A stretch of 64,000 nucleotides of DNA from Vreelandella maris. Lineage in GTDB: Bacteria > Pseudomonadota > Gammaproteobacteria > Pseudomonadales > Halomonadaceae. Positions within the stretch are counted from its first letter, which is position 1. Each line of letters opens with the position of its first letter. Shown in pieces: positions 9,209-18,091 of this stretch. Under the pieces are notes generated by a model that saw nothing but the letters and a program-made list of their open reading frames with translations, did no database searches and was not told where the DNA came from. Where the stretch lies: assembly GCF_013371085.1 (NCBI RefSeq), contig NZ_JABWCV010000006.1, forward strand, positions 62,001-126,000. Reading direction: 5' to 3'. A program made the translations under genes and the position numbers.

Positions 9209-10150
9209 ATGAAACTGCAACTTACCGCAATCGCCGCCGCTGTCGCTCTCACTGTCTCTTTTTCAGCCAGTGCTGCAAGCAACCCAGTCACCGAAACGAC
9301 AAATTTGAATGATGTACAGTGGGGCGTGGACAATAGAAGTAATGGAAATACTTACACACAAGATAATACTGCATGGACAACTAATGATCTTTTAACAGAC
9401 AATGATTTTCCAACTGCTAGGTTTTCATTTACTCCAGGAAACCTTCCAGACTCAAACGCATCGGGACAGAATATAGAAGCTACTACTCAAACCGGCACTG
9501 GCAACAGCGCTAGTACGGTACAAACCAACACCGATAACGAATCAAGCATCGATCAAAACGGCAATCTACACTTTGCAGATACTGATCAGCAAGGTGAAGG
9601 AAGCTACTCTCGAGTAAATCAACATCTAGGCGAAGGAGGTGTGGTTAATACGCTACAAACTGGCAATGACCACCGTTCTGCGGTCGACCAATTAGGCAAT
9701 TCATTTAACGGTGCTGATATTTATCAGGAAGGAAGTAATAACGCATCATATGTTCTTCAAGGTACACAGCCAGGGGGAGCAGATCATAATTCCGCATATG
9801 TAACCCAAGCTGGAGGTGGCAATAAAAGTTACATAGGGCAAACCCATGGAGATCACAACATAGCTTCGGCTACTCAAAATGGCACTGATGGCACCAGTTA
9901 TATTATTCAAATGGGTGGTAGTAACGAGGCAACCCTCATTCAAAATATGAATGCTGATCAAAACGAATCCTACATTTTGCAGGATAACCAGGGGTTTTTA
10001 GCAGTTGGTGGACATTATGCAAAAGTGACACAAGGCGGAGGATCTAGCAACATAGCCACAGTGACTCAGCTTGGCCAAGCTAGTGCAAACGCCCACTCAA
10101 CCGTTAATCAATCAGGTGGTTCAAATCAAGCTTCAGTTCTTCAGTATTAG
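9209..10150 (+). CDS. csgA: Major curlin-like amyloid subunit CsgA (copy 1)
   Basis: This 313-residue protein has a signal peptide (MKLQLTAIAAAVALTVSFSA, cleavage after ASA) and an unusually long non-repeat N-terminal part (about residues 24-90). About ten degenerate curlin repeats follow, with the pattern S-x5-Q-x-G-x-x-N-x-x5-Q, for example SSIDQNGNLHFADTDQQGEG and SAYVTQAGGGNKSYIGQTHG. It is roughly twice the length of E. coli CsgA (151). A strong RBS (AAAGGGGAAA) lies before the ATG. It is exported through CsgG and polymerises outside the cell in known systems. Confidence 0.88.
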   Translation: MKLQLTAIAAAVALTVSFSASAASNPVTETTNLNDVQWGVDNRSNGNTYTQDNTAWTTNDLLTDNDFPTARFSFTPGNLPDSNASGQNIEATTQTGTGNSASTVQTNTDNESSIDQNGNLHFADTDQQGEGSYSRVNQHLGEGGVVNTLQTGNDHRSAVDQLGNSFNGADIYQEGSNNASYVLQGTQPGGADHNSAYVTQAGGGNKSYIGQTHGDHNIASATQNGTDGTSYIIQMGGSNEATLIQNMNADQNESYILQDNQGFLAVGGHYAKVTQGGGSSNIATVTQLGQASANAHSTVNQSGGSNQASVLQY

Positions 10151-10181
10151 TTTGTATAAAAAACTAAAATTATTAATCTTG

Positions 10182-10208
10182 ACCGCCCCCTTCGGGGGCG
10201 GTTTTTTA
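10182..10208 (+). terminator. Terminator after csgA copy 1
   Basis: The hairpin ACCGCCCCC-TTC-GGGGGCGGT is followed by TTTTTT. A nearly identical hairpin ends the second csgBA unit. Confidence 0.93.
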
Positions 10209-10431
10209 TTTTTTCTTCTTTCATTCCCAAATCCATTTATCAATGAAAGCACGATCATAGCCAATACACACCACACTAGGTATTAAAAATCTCATCATTT
10301 TATGGTTTTAAAAAATGGCATTTTTAATACAGAATTTCAGTTTAAAGCACCATGGTAATGCCCTCGATTCTCTCCATACTTAACTCAACAAATGGTTACA
10401 TGAATACACATTCAAGAACGAGATTGCAGCC

Positions 10432-11001
10432 ATGTATGTCAACCGATACCACCAAAATAATGCAAAGCGCAAAAATGTCGCGAACGTTTCCTCAGCCTTG
10501 ACGCTTTTAACGCTTGGTTGGTTGGTCATGGCATTCTCCGTTTCTGCCTCTGCACAAGAAAGCCAAATTGATAGAGAGACAGCACAAACGTATATCACGG
10601 AAGGCGATATTCAGTTGAGCGCTGAAGAAGAAGCATTTTCTCAAAGCGAATCCAATGTGGCATTGATCAGACAAATTGGTGATGGAAATACCAACACCAT
10701 TAATCAAAACGTCAGCCGCCAAGGTGGCGCTAACCTGGCTTCGATTAACCAAGACGGTAACTATAACGACGCCTCTATTATTCAAGATGGCTCAAATAAT
10801 ACCGGGTTGATAAGTCAGCTTGGTGACCGACATAAAGCAGAGATTATACAAGATGGTAATCGTCTCGAGTCTCAAATTATCCAGAACGGTCAAAACAGTA
10901 ACGTCAGTATTTCGCATTCGGGGAGTGGCTCCTACGGCATTAGCATTGAACAGCAAGCGTTTTCAGGCAATGCACGCTCGGTCACCGTCGAAACTTACTG
11001 A
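10432..11001 (+). CDS. csgB: Curlin-repeat protein, CsgB-like nucleator (copy 2)
   Basis: This is a 189-residue secreted protein with signal-like segment LTLGWLVMAFSVSASAQ and several curlin repeats (VALIRQIGDGNTNTINQN, ASINQDGNYNDASIIQDGS, GLISQLGDRHKAEIIQDGN). The C-terminal block ISIEQQAFSGNARSVTVETY parallels copy 1, pointing to duplication of a csgBA unit. It is followed 57 bp later by a second CsgA-like gene. The ribosome site before ATG 10432 is weak. The N-terminal 20 residues before the hydrophobic stretch are longer than usual, so a later start is possible. Confidence 0.84.
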   Translation: MYVNRYHQNNAKRKNVANVSSALTLLTLGWLVMAFSVSASAQESQIDRETAQTYITEGDIQLSAEEEAFSQSESNVALIRQIGDGNTNTINQNVSRQGGANLASINQDGNYNDASIIQDGSNNTGLISQLGDRHKAEIIQDGNRLESQIIQNGQNSNVSISHSGSGSYGISIEQQAFSGNARSVTVETY

Positions 11002-11058
11002 GCAACATGGGTTGCTTCAGTAATAACTAAAGCAAGTATATCGTAAAGGGGAAACACC

Positions 11059-11781
11059 ATGAAACTGCAATTAACTACTATCGCTGCCGCTGTTGCCATC
11101 GCTTTAAGTTCTGCAAGCTTTGCTCAAACAACGCCAAGCACAACCTTTAACGGCAGTATCAATACCATTGATACCATGGCTGGATATACAAAAGGCAGCG
11201 GTGCTGGCAGTGATTCCTACATCACACAAACAGCTGGCAGCGATGACAACGTAAACAACGTGACCCAATGGGGAACTCAGTACTCACGAATTACACAAAC
11301 CGGAGACCGTAACCGAGTAACGGTTGTTCAGGATGACGAAGTTGGTGTTGCGAAGGTGTCACCTGGATTCAATGAGTCAATTGTCCGGCAAGAAGGTAAC
11401 GATAACAAAGTTAAACTCAACCAACTGGGTGAGTATAATGATTCATGGATCAAGCAGGATGGAAGCGATAACGACTCTTTAGTCGAGCAAGATGGCAACC
11501 TTAATGATAGCTATATTTCCTCAGTAGGAAATGGAAATATAGACCGTGTTTACCAAGGCGGTAATGAACTGGATAGTCATATCCTGACTGATGGAAATCG
11601 TAACGTTACTAAAATCACACAAACAGGAGAAGGCCACGATTCGTTTGTGCGCACCGTCGGAAATGACAACCGTCAAATTGTCAGTCAGTCAGGTGTTGGT
11701 GGGCTAAGCAATGGTCAACACTTCAGCCAAATTTTGACCACTGGTAGCGGTAATGCTAATACTGTTTATCAAGGCTACTAA
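11059..11781 (+). CDS. csgA: Major curlin-like amyloid subunit CsgA (copy 2)
   Basis: This 240-residue protein has signal peptide MKLQLTTIAAAVAIALSSAS (cleavage after FA) nearly identical to copy 1, with the same AAAGGGGAAACACC leader. About eight curlin-type repeats follow, such as SWIKQDGSDNDSLVEQDGN and TKITQTGEGHDSFVRTVGN. Repeats are rich in Asp and Asn, giving a more acidic fibre than E. coli CsgA. Sequence divergence from copy 1 outside the signal peptide suggests an old duplication or different fibre roles. Confidence 0.88.
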   Translation: MKLQLTTIAAAVAIALSSASFAQTTPSTTFNGSINTIDTMAGYTKGSGAGSDSYITQTAGSDDNVNNVTQWGTQYSRITQTGDRNRVTVVQDDEVGVAKVSPGFNESIVRQEGNDNKVKLNQLGEYNDSWIKQDGSDNDSLVEQDGNLNDSYISSVGNGNIDRVYQGGNELDSHILTDGNRNVTKITQTGEGHDSFVRTVGNDNRQIVSQSGVGGLSNGQHFSQILTTGSGNANTVYQGY

Positions 11782-11801
11782 TTAGAAGCCTTGCCTAGAC
11801 A

Positions 11802-11829
11802 ACCGCCCCTTTTCAGGGGCGGTTTTTTT
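11802..11829 (+). terminator. Terminator after csgA copy 2
   Basis: The hairpin ACCGCCCCT-TTTC-AGGGGCGGT is followed by TTTTTTT. It lies right against the stop codon of the convergent minus-strand gene. Confidence 0.93.
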
Positions 11830-11830
11830 G

Positions 11831-12196
11831 TTAACGAATCAATACCGTCAGCGTGCCACCCTTGCCCTGAGTGGACGACCGCGAGCGGTTAGTGCCTTTT
11901 TGAATATCCACTTCCAGGCGATCACCGTCGCTCAGCAGCGTTACCGTGCCGTCAAGTGCTTCGCCCTCATAGCTGAATTCAGCCGGTACGCGGCCATTTT
12001 TCTCGACGTGTTCGGTGGTTTTACCCTCGTGGGTCACTTTCCAATGGGCGGAAAACGCAGCGCCCTGTGTGCCTTCCATGGTGATGCGGATTTGAGACAT
12101 CGATGCCTCCTGTTGCGACTGTGCATTAATCGACGGATGAAAGGTTAGCCCTATGGCGAATAGCGCGGCGCCTGGCCACATTAAGCGTCGTTTCAT
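11831..12196 (-). CDS. Small predicted secreted protein of unknown function next to curli genes
   Basis: I do not recognise this 121-residue protein. It has a plausible signal peptide (MKRRLMWPGAALFAIGLTFH, cleavage near INA-QSQ). The remaining 95 residues look beta-rich, with alternating polar and hydrophobic residues (IRITMEG, FSAHWKVTHEG, GTLTVLIR). An internal ATG at 12100 has a perfect AGGAGG 5 bp upstream and could give an 89-residue cytoplasmic form. The gene faces the curli cluster, which lacks a visible csgC. A small beta-sandwich periplasmic curlin inhibitor like CsgC/CsgH is one possibility, but I see no diagnostic similarity. Confidence 0.65.
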   Translation of the reverse strand: MKRRLMWPGAALFAIGLTFHPSINAQSQQEASMSQIRITMEGTQGAAFSAHWKVTHEGKTTEHVEKNGRVPAEFSYEGEALDGTVTLLSDGDRLEVDIQKGTNRSRSSTQGKGGTLTVLIR

Positions 12197-12212
12197 GATG
12201 GCCCCCTACAAA

Positions 12213-12239
12213 AAGAGCCGCTGGTTGTCAGCGGCTCTT
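12213..12239 (-). terminator. Terminator after hemL
   Basis: The hairpin AAGAGCCGCTG-N5-CAGCGGCTCTT is followed by TTTTTG on the minus strand. It sits between hemL and the small secreted protein gene. Confidence 0.9.
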
Positions 12240-12269
12240 AGAGTATAGCGGGATTTCCGTTACTTGCTG

Positions 12270-13550
12270 TTACATGGAAGCAAAGGCTTTTTCCGCGGCG
12301 TCCAGGGTGACCTGAATATCTTCCGGCGTATGGGCGCTGGACATGAAGCCGGCCTCGAATGCCGATGGCGCCAGATAGACGCCGTGGTCGAGCATGGCAC
12401 CGAAGAAGCGGCGAAACGCTTCCGGGTCACAGGCGGTGGCCTGAGCAAAGTTATCCACACGGCGTTGGCCAGTGAAAAACACCCCAAACATGCCGCCGGC
12501 CGACTGGGTCATCATCGGGATGTTGGCCGCGTTCGCGCGTTCCTGCAGACCGTTGCACAGCGTTTCTACGCGTTGTGCCAAGGCATCGTGGAAGCCGGGC
12601 ACTTGAAGCTTGGTCAGCAGCGCAATCCCCGCGGCCATGGCCAGCGGGTTGCCCGAAAGGGTGCCCGCCTGATAGATCGGCCCCATCGGCGAGATGTTCT
12701 GCATGATCTCGCGTTTGCCACCAAAGGCACCCACCGGCATGCCGCCGCCGACAATCTTGCCCAGGCAGGTGAGGTCGGGGATCACGCCGTAGTGGGCCTG
12801 AGCACCGCCAAGCGCCACCCGGAAGCCGGTCATCACTTCATCAAAAATCAGCACGCTATCGTGCTCATTGCACACCCGGCGCAGAGTTTCCAGAAAGCCC
12901 GACTGCGGAGGGATGCAGTTCATGTTGCCGGCCACCGGCTCAACGATGATACAGGCGATCTCGTCGCCCATTTCTTCGAAGCATTCCTCGACGCCTTCGG
13001 GGTCGTTATACGACAGCGTAATGGTATGCGCCGCCAGCGATGCAGGTACGCCCGGCGAGCTGGGTTCGCCGTGGGTCAAGGCGCCAGACCCCGCTTTGAC
13101 CAGCAACGAATCAGAGTGGCCGTGGTAATTACCTTCAAACTTGACGATTTTGTCGCGCCCTGTCGCCCCACGCGCCAGCCGGATCGCCGACATGGTCGCC
13201 TCGGTGCCGGAGCTGGTCATACGCACCATTTCCATCGACGGAATCATCTCGCAGATCAGATCCGCCATGGTGGTTTCGACCGCCGTGGGCGTGCCAAACG
13301 ACAGGCCGTTGTCCAGCCGCGCGCGCACTGCGGCCAGTACGTCCTGATCCGCATGGCCAGTAATCATGGGGCCCCACGAGCCCACATAGTCGACGTAGCG
13401 CTTGCCTTCTACGTCGAACAGATAGGCGCCCTGAGCGCGTTCCATGAATACCGGCGGGCGGTGAAGCCCTTTAAAGGCGCGCACCGGCGAGTTTACGCCG
13501 CCCGGAATATGGCGGCTGGCAAGTTCAAACAGTTCTGCGGAAGTCGTCAT
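12270..13550 (-). CDS. hemL: Glutamate-1-semialdehyde 2,1-aminomutase
   Basis: HemL is a PLP enzyme of the C5 tetrapyrrole pathway that converts glutamate-1-semialdehyde to 5-aminolevulinate. The 426-residue length is standard. Visible motifs are [13 protein letters not shown] at the N terminus, [32 protein letters not shown], and [16 protein letters not shown] with the PLP-binding Lys (about residue 265). It is followed by a terminator, and upstream on the same strand lie thiD and hemJ. Confidence 0.97.
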   Translation of the reverse strand: MTTSAELFELASRHIPGGVNSPVRAFKGLHRPPVFMERAQGAYLFDVEGKRYVDYVGSWGPMITGHADQDVLAAVRARLDNGLSFGTPTAVETTMADLICEMIPSMEMVRMTSSGTEATMSAIRLARGATGRDKIVKFEGNYHGHSDSLLVKAGSGALTHGEPSSPGVPASLAAHTITLSYNDPEGVEECFEEMGDEIACIIVEPVAGNMNCIPPQSGFLETLRRVCNEHDSVLIFDEVMTGFRVALGGAQAHYGVIPDLTCLGKIVGGGMPVGAFGGKREIMQNISPMGPIYQAGTLSGNPLAMAAGIALLTKLQVPGFHDALAQRVETLCNGLQERANAANIPMMTQSAGGMFGVFFTGQRRVDNFAQATACDPEAFRRFFGAMLDHGVYLAPSAFEAGFMSSAHTPEDIQVTLDAAEKAFASM

Positions 13551-13585
13551 GGCATCCTCTTCATTAATCGCATGGCATCATAAGG

Positions 13586-14398
13586 TCAAAAACGTGAAGT
13601 GCGCGGGGAACGATGTGGCAAACACTGCCCACTGGGCGGCTGATAGCCGTGTGACAGGCTTTGCCAGGTAAAGTGCTGCGCCTGCTCACAAGCAGTTGGT
13701 AAGCGCTCACCAACTGCAAGACGTGCAGTAAGCGCCGATGCCAGCGTGCAGCCAGAACCATGAAAGCGTTCGGGCAAACGTGGCCACTGCCACTGGCGGG
13801 TGGTATCCGGCGAGTGCAACGTATTCACTACCTGCTGGTCGTTGCCCGGCAGCGGCTCATCTGTAGCGGTTACCAGGATTGCTTGGCACCCCTGTGACAT
13901 CAGTACCACCGCGCGAGCGGTATCATCAAAAGGAGTAATGATATCGGGGGTAAGTTGGGCCAACTCAGCGCGATTGGGGGTTAAGATATCCACAAGCGGT
14001 AGCAAGCGATCAATAAACAGTTGCCGTAAACCGGGTGTGGATAACTCAGTTCCGCCACCGGCTTTAAAGACCGGATCCGCTACCACGGGAATACCGGGAA
14101 AGCGGCGAATGATTTGCTCCGCGGCGCGCAGCGTAGCTTCGTCAGCGAGTAGACCAATCTTAATCGCCGCGATCTGCATCTCGCTAATTGCCTCGGCCAT
14201 TTGGCGCATCGCGGTCGGCTCAGCAGGAATCACGCGGGTCACATTATGACAATTCTGTACCGTCAGCGCAGTGGGGATCGTGACCGCCCAACCACCACAG
14301 GCCGCAATGGCTTCACTGTCGGCAATTAACCCTGCGCCACCCGTCGGGTCATGCCCGGCGAGTACCAACACCACGGGGGAAAGCGGTTGACGCATCAA
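13586..14398 (-). CDS. thiD: Hydroxymethylpyrimidine/phosphomethylpyrimidine kinase
   Basis: ThiD phosphorylates HMP and HMP-P in thiamine biosynthesis. The 270-residue ribokinase-fold protein shows AGHDPTGGAGLIADSEAI at the N terminus, the substrate region LTVQNCHNV, DPVFKAGGG, and the C-terminal anion-hole motif GSGCTLASALTARLA. Its start overlaps hemJ by 4 bp. No thiE is adjacent here, although in some relatives thiD, thiE and hemL lie together. Confidence 0.92.
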   Translation of the reverse strand: MMRQPLSPVVLVLAGHDPTGGAGLIADSEAIAACGGWAVTIPTALTVQNCHNVTRVIPAEPTAMRQMAEAISEMQIAAIKIGLLADEATLRAAEQIIRRFPGIPVVADPVFKAGGGTELSTPGLRQLFIDRLLPLVDILTPNRAELAQLTPDIITPFDDTARAVVLMSQGCQAILVTATDEPLPGNDQQVVNTLHSPDTTRQWQWPRLPERFHGSGCTLASALTARLAVGERLPTACEQAQHFTWQSLSHGYQPPSGQCLPHRSPRTSRF

Positions 14399-14826
14399 AA
14401 GGGCTTCACAACGGCAAGCAGAATAATCGCCACCAGCGCAATCACCGGCGCTTCGTTAAACCAGCGGAAAAACACATGACCTTTGGTACAGCGATCTTGG
14501 GCAAACTGCTTCAAATAGATCAAACAAACGTGATGATAGGCGATCAATGCCGCCACTAACGCCAGCTTGGCGTGCATCCAACCCTGGCTAAACCATTCGG
14601 GCACCAAGAAGAGCATCCCGCCGCCGAAGAGCAGCACCAAGATCATCGATGGCGTCATAATGCCGCGATAAAGCTTACGCTCCATGGTTTTGAAATACGT
14701 TATTGCTTGATGATCACCGTTATCACGCGCCGTTGCGTGGTACACATACAGACGCGGTAAATAGAACAGTGCCGCAAACCAGGTCACCACGGCCATTAAG
14801 TGAATAGCCTTCACCCATAGGTACAT
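14395..14826 (-). CDS. hemJ: HemJ-type protoporphyrinogen oxidase (CopD-like membrane protein)
   Basis: This 143-residue integral membrane protein has four hydrophobic segments. The N-terminal motif MYLWVKAIHLMAVVTWFAAL with a conserved His, then LPRLYVYHA, is typical of HemJ, the heme-containing protoporphyrinogen IX oxidase found in bacteria without HemG or HemY. It overlaps thiD by 4 bp and lies near hemL, fitting a heme role. Confidence 0.88.
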   Translation of the reverse strand: MYLWVKAIHLMAVVTWFAALFYLPRLYVYHATARDNGDHQAITYFKTMERKLYRGIMTPSMILVLLFGGGMLFLVPEWFSQGWMHAKLALVAALIAYHHVCLIYLKQFAQDRCTKGHVFFRWFNEAPVIALVAIILLAVVKPF

Positions 14827-14844
14827 TGTTGCTCCTTAAAATGG

Positions 14845-16686
14845 TCAATCCTTTTCGCGTGGCTCATTCGCTCGTAAATCATGCTCTCGTAAATAATTAT
14901 CGCGAGGGTCAGCGCCACGGGGATCTGTATAGTGATAATAACGCTCAATGGCGCCACGAGTGATAATACCTGAAATACGCTGCTGTTTAGGGCGGTAACC
15001 GTGCACCACATAGAGTGCCCCCAGCGCGTTATCCTGTAGCTTCAAAAAAGCCTCGGAAAGCGTTGCTTGCAAGCCAATCGGTGCCAATTCCAAACGCTGC
15101 CCAGGAATTTCCAGCAGATCAATCAATTCATCCTCGGGCGGTTCTTTACCCTGCAACGCTTCATCGTGTTCAAGTAACCAACGCGCCAGTTCAGCGGCTT
15201 TGAGTGCCAGTACCGGTTTTTCCTCACTGGAGCGCTCAATCACCAACCACACCGGGTTTGTTTCCAGCAGGTGGCGCGCCTGGTCAGGGGTTATCATCCG
15301 CTCAGTACGCACCAATTGACGCTCCATCACCGCCGGCACCGAAACCCGTGAAAGCGCTTGCATCAACGGCTGCTGAAGCGGATGCAGCCCATAACGCACC
15401 GTGCTGATAAAGAACCCTTCACAGCCGGTTAACTGCCGTGACGTCAAACACGCAACCACCACCGCCAGCATTCCAGGAAGCATGATACTCGGCGTATGGG
15501 TTAACTCCAAAAGCGTCATCAGCGCCGCAAGAGGAGCTTGCAGAACGGCCCCCATCATTGCCGCCATACCTAGCATGGCGTAAATCCCCGGGTCAGCGGC
15601 TTTGTCTGGCCACATCCAGCCTCCCAGCATTCCAAACAGCGCGCCTGTAGCCGCTCCCACCACCAGCACCGGGCCAATAATGCCGATGGGCACACCGCCA
15701 GCAACGGTCAGCGCCGTTAGCAGTAGTTTGGCAATCATCAGCGCCAGCAGTACTTTAATTTCCAACTGATTATTGAGCGCTGCCGCCACGCTGTCATAAC
15801 CGATGCCCTGCACCTGGGGGAACCACCAGGCAACGGCGCCAGTCGCCACTCCGACCAATCCAAGACGTACCCAAAGCGGCCAGTCCATAATTCGCTGACT
15901 GCGGGAAATATGGATAAAGAGACCCGCTAGCAAGCCAATCACCAACCCCGTCAGCACGATCCACGGAAGATTGATCAACGACCCCAGAGCCACTTCGGGA
16001 ATGCGAAACGCTGGTTCATTACCGTAAGCCAACTGCGCCACCAGCGCACCCATGGTGGAGGCCAGGATGACGGGCATAAAGCTCATCAATGTATACTCCA
16101 TCATCACCACTTCCATGGCGAAGATCACCCCGGCAATCGGCGTATTAAAGGAAGCGGAAATGGCGGCTGCAGTGCCACAGGCCACCAGCACTCTTAGGCT
16201 GTTATTGGGTAAGCGAATCTGCTGGCCGAGACCACTGGCCGCTGCGGCTCCCAAGTGAATCGCCGGCCCCTCACGACCTGCAGAGAGGCCACCTAACACC
16301 ACCACCACCCCGACCCACCACTGATTCAACCAGTTACGCAGCGGAAAACGCCCTTGGTGATAGGTGAGTCGCTCAATCACATGACCCACGCCCAGTTTGC
16401 GCGCTGACGGTTTTTGCCGATACAACAGCACGCCCACTAACGTCACCGCCAGCATGGGTAGCAGCGCACGTAACCAGGGCGTCATATTTTCAAACGCCTC
16501 TGGGTCGCCCTCCGCCATATAGAACGTGGCCCCTGCTTCCAACAGCAGCCGAAACGCCACCATCACCGCACCGGTAATAATCCCCGAGACAAGGCCCAGC
16601 AAGCAGAGTTGCGGCAAGGCGTCGACGTTGGCCAACTGACGACGAAAACTTTCTAAGGTAAAATCCGATCTGGAAAAACGCGCCAC
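14845..16686 (-). CDS. ClC-family chloride channel/transporter with C-terminal CBS-type region
   Basis: This 613-residue ClC protein has about 420 residues of hydrophobic helices, including the pore motif GREGPAIHLG with the gating Glu and FNTPIAGVIFAMEVV. In the latter, E. coli ClC-ec1 has FIIEEM; the second Glu, the internal proton Glu E203, aligns with Val here. The long C-terminal part (about 430-613) contains CBS-like sequence and a very charged tail. It may mediate Cl- movement in a halophile; channel versus exchanger is uncertain. It diverges from argC across a promoter region with an inverted repeat. Confidence 0.9.
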   Translation of the reverse strand: MARFSRSDFTLESFRRQLANVDALPQLCLLGLVSGIITGAVMVAFRLLLEAGATFYMAEGDPEAFENMTPWLRALLPMLAVTLVGVLLYRQKPSARKLGVGHVIERLTYHQGRFPLRNWLNQWWVGVVVVLGGLSAGREGPAIHLGAAAASGLGQQIRLPNNSLRVLVACGTAAAISASFNTPIAGVIFAMEVVMMEYTLMSFMPVILASTMGALVAQLAYGNEPAFRIPEVALGSLINLPWIVLTGLVIGLLAGLFIHISRSQRIMDWPLWVRLGLVGVATGAVAWWFPQVQGIGYDSVAAALNNQLEIKVLLALMIAKLLLTALTVAGGVPIGIIGPVLVVGAATGALFGMLGGWMWPDKAADPGIYAMLGMAAMMGAVLQAPLAALMTLLELTHTPSIMLPGMLAVVVACLTSRQLTGCEGFFISTVRYGLHPLQQPLMQALSRVSVPAVMERQLVRTERMITPDQARHLLETNPVWLVIERSSEEKPVLALKAAELARWLLEHDEALQGKEPPEDELIDLLEIPGQRLELAPIGLQATLSEAFLKLQDNALGALYVVHGYRPKQQRISGIITRGAIERYYHYTDPRGADPRDNYLREHDLRANEPREKD

Positions 16687-16738
16687 AGCGACCTGCCTTG
16701 TTTTGGTCTTCTTAATGTTCTTATCTATCTACCCTCTT

Positions 16739-16759
16739 GTGTATCATAGCCCGATACAC
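16739..16759. promoter_or_regulatory. Inverted repeat GTGTATC-N7-GATACAC between clc and argC
   Basis: A perfect 7-bp inverted repeat with a 7-bp spacer lies in the divergent promoter region, about 80 bp before argC and 53 bp before the clc start. The half-site spacing fits a dimeric repressor. A possible rightward promoter (TTCTTA 16718-16723, 18 bp, TATCAT 16742-16747) overlaps it. It does not resemble the ArgR box. Confidence 0.5.
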
Positions 16760-16839
16760 TTCGACAGCCCGCAGCAATCCGCTTAGGCTGTAAAACTGTT
16801 TCATTAAAAACGTTTGGCGCAATCCGCAAGGAGTGATTT

Positions 16840-17874
16840 GTGATTAAGGTCGGCATTGTTGGCGGTACCGGTTATACCGGCGTTGAATTACTGCGGCTAC
16901 TTGCCCAGCATCCCCACGTCGAGGTAGCCGCGATTACTTCGCGCTCGGAAACAGGCGTCAAGGTGTGCGATATGTACCCCAACCTGCGCGGCCATTACGA
17001 CACGCTAGCGTTTAGCGAGCCGGATGCCAAACAGCTGGGGGCCATGGATGCGGTATTTTTTGCCACACCCCACGGCGTTGCCCACACCCTAGCAGGTGAG
17101 CTGCTCGAAAATGGCACTCGGGTAATTGATCTGTCGGCCGACTTCCGGCTGCGCGATGCCTACGAGTGGAGCCGCTGGTACGACCAGGCCCACGGCGCGC
17201 CGGAATTGTTGCAAGAGGCGGTATACGGCCTACCGGAAATGCATCGGGAAAAAATCAAAAACGCACGCTTAATTGCCGTGCCCGGCTGCTACCCCACGGC
17301 CGTTCAATTAGGCTATCTACCGCTGTTGGAAGCAGGTCTGATCGACCCAAGCCAACTGATTGCTGACTGTAAATCCGGGGTTACCGGGGCAGGCCGTGGC
17401 GCAAAAGTAGGGTCACTTCTCGCTGAAGCCAGCGAGTCGATGAAAGCCTACGGCGCCTCGGGCCACCGCCATCTACCCGAAATTAGCCAAGGGCTTAGGG
17501 ATATTCAGCAATCCACGGTGGGTTTAACCTTTGTGCCCCACTTAACGCCGATGATCCGCGGCATTCACGCCACACTTTACGGCCAGCTCACCACTGAGCC
17601 CGGCGATCTGCAGGCTCTATTTGAGCAGCGCTACGCTAACGAACCCTTTGTCGATGTGATGCCTGCTGGAAGTCACCCAGAGACGCGCAGCGTCAAAGGC
17701 ATCAATACCTGCCGCCTAGCAGTCCATCGCCCCGGCAATGGCAACACGGTCGTGGTGCTATCGGTGATCGATAACCTGGTCAAAGGTGCTTCGGGCCAAG
17801 CAATACAAAACCTCAACCTGATGTTTGGCTTTGACGAGAACACTGGGCTCACCGCCCCGGCCCTAATGCCTTAA
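16840..17874 (+). CDS. argC: N-acetyl-gamma-glutamyl-phosphate reductase
   Basis: ArgC catalyses the NADPH-dependent reduction of N-acetyl-glutamyl phosphate in arginine synthesis. The 344-residue protein starts with GTG after an AAGGAG ribosome site. The NADP-binding [14 protein letters not shown] lies at residues 8-21, the catalytic Cys is in [16 protein letters not shown], and [12 protein letters not shown] and HRHLPEI follow. It stands alone, not in an arg operon. Confidence 0.96.
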   Translation: MIKVGIVGGTGYTGVELLRLLAQHPHVEVAAITSRSETGVKVCDMYPNLRGHYDTLAFSEPDAKQLGAMDAVFFATPHGVAHTLAGELLENGTRVIDLSADFRLRDAYEWSRWYDQAHGAPELLQEAVYGLPEMHREKIKNARLIAVPGCYPTAVQLGYLPLLEAGLIDPSQLIADCKSGVTGAGRGAKVGSLLAEASESMKAYGASGHRHLPEISQGLRDIQQSTVGLTFVPHLTPMIRGIHATLYGQLTTEPGDLQALFEQRYANEPFVDVMPAGSHPETRSVKGINTCRLAVHRPGNGNTVVVLSVIDNLVKGASGQAIQNLNLMFGFDENTGLTAPALMP

Positions 17875-17895
17875 ATACCTCACCAAAATCAGCAT

Positions 17896-17992
17896 GCAGA
17901 GGGCAGCTCAGAGAGGAGGTCATTTGCCAGGGATGGCAAATGTAGCGTCCATGGAAGGATTCACAGCGCCTCCTCGGCGAGCTGCCCTCTGC
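17896..17992. repeat. 97-bp palindromic repeat element (REP/BIME-like)
   Basis: The element is bounded by a perfect 14-bp inverted repeat (GCAGAGGGCAGCTC at 17896, complement ending 17992). Nested within are GAGGAGG / CCTCCTC and the hairpin CATTTGCC-N6-GGCAAATG. The RNA or single strand would form a branched, tRNA-like fold. It lies between argC and erpA and has no coding potential. Form and position suggest a dispersed intergenic repeat of the genus; copies elsewhere cannot be checked here. Confidence 0.7.
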
Positions 17993-18091
17993 TTGATATA
18001 CCAACACAATAGTTGACCAATTTGCTGGGAATTACCCATAATCACCCCCCAATGCCGATTTATTCGTTCTTTAAGCTCGCGGGAGGTACCC

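Noticed and set aside
8607..11781. Curlin repeats as a CRISPR or other DNA repeat array
   Set aside because: The periodicity is at the protein level (about 20-23 residues) and nucleotide units are degenerate. No CRISPR array was seen anywhere in the window.
12264..13583. Long open frame opposite hemL on the plus strand (439 codons)
   Set aside because: It is a His/Arg-rich antisense shadow of the well-conserved hemL gene, with no recognisable domain.
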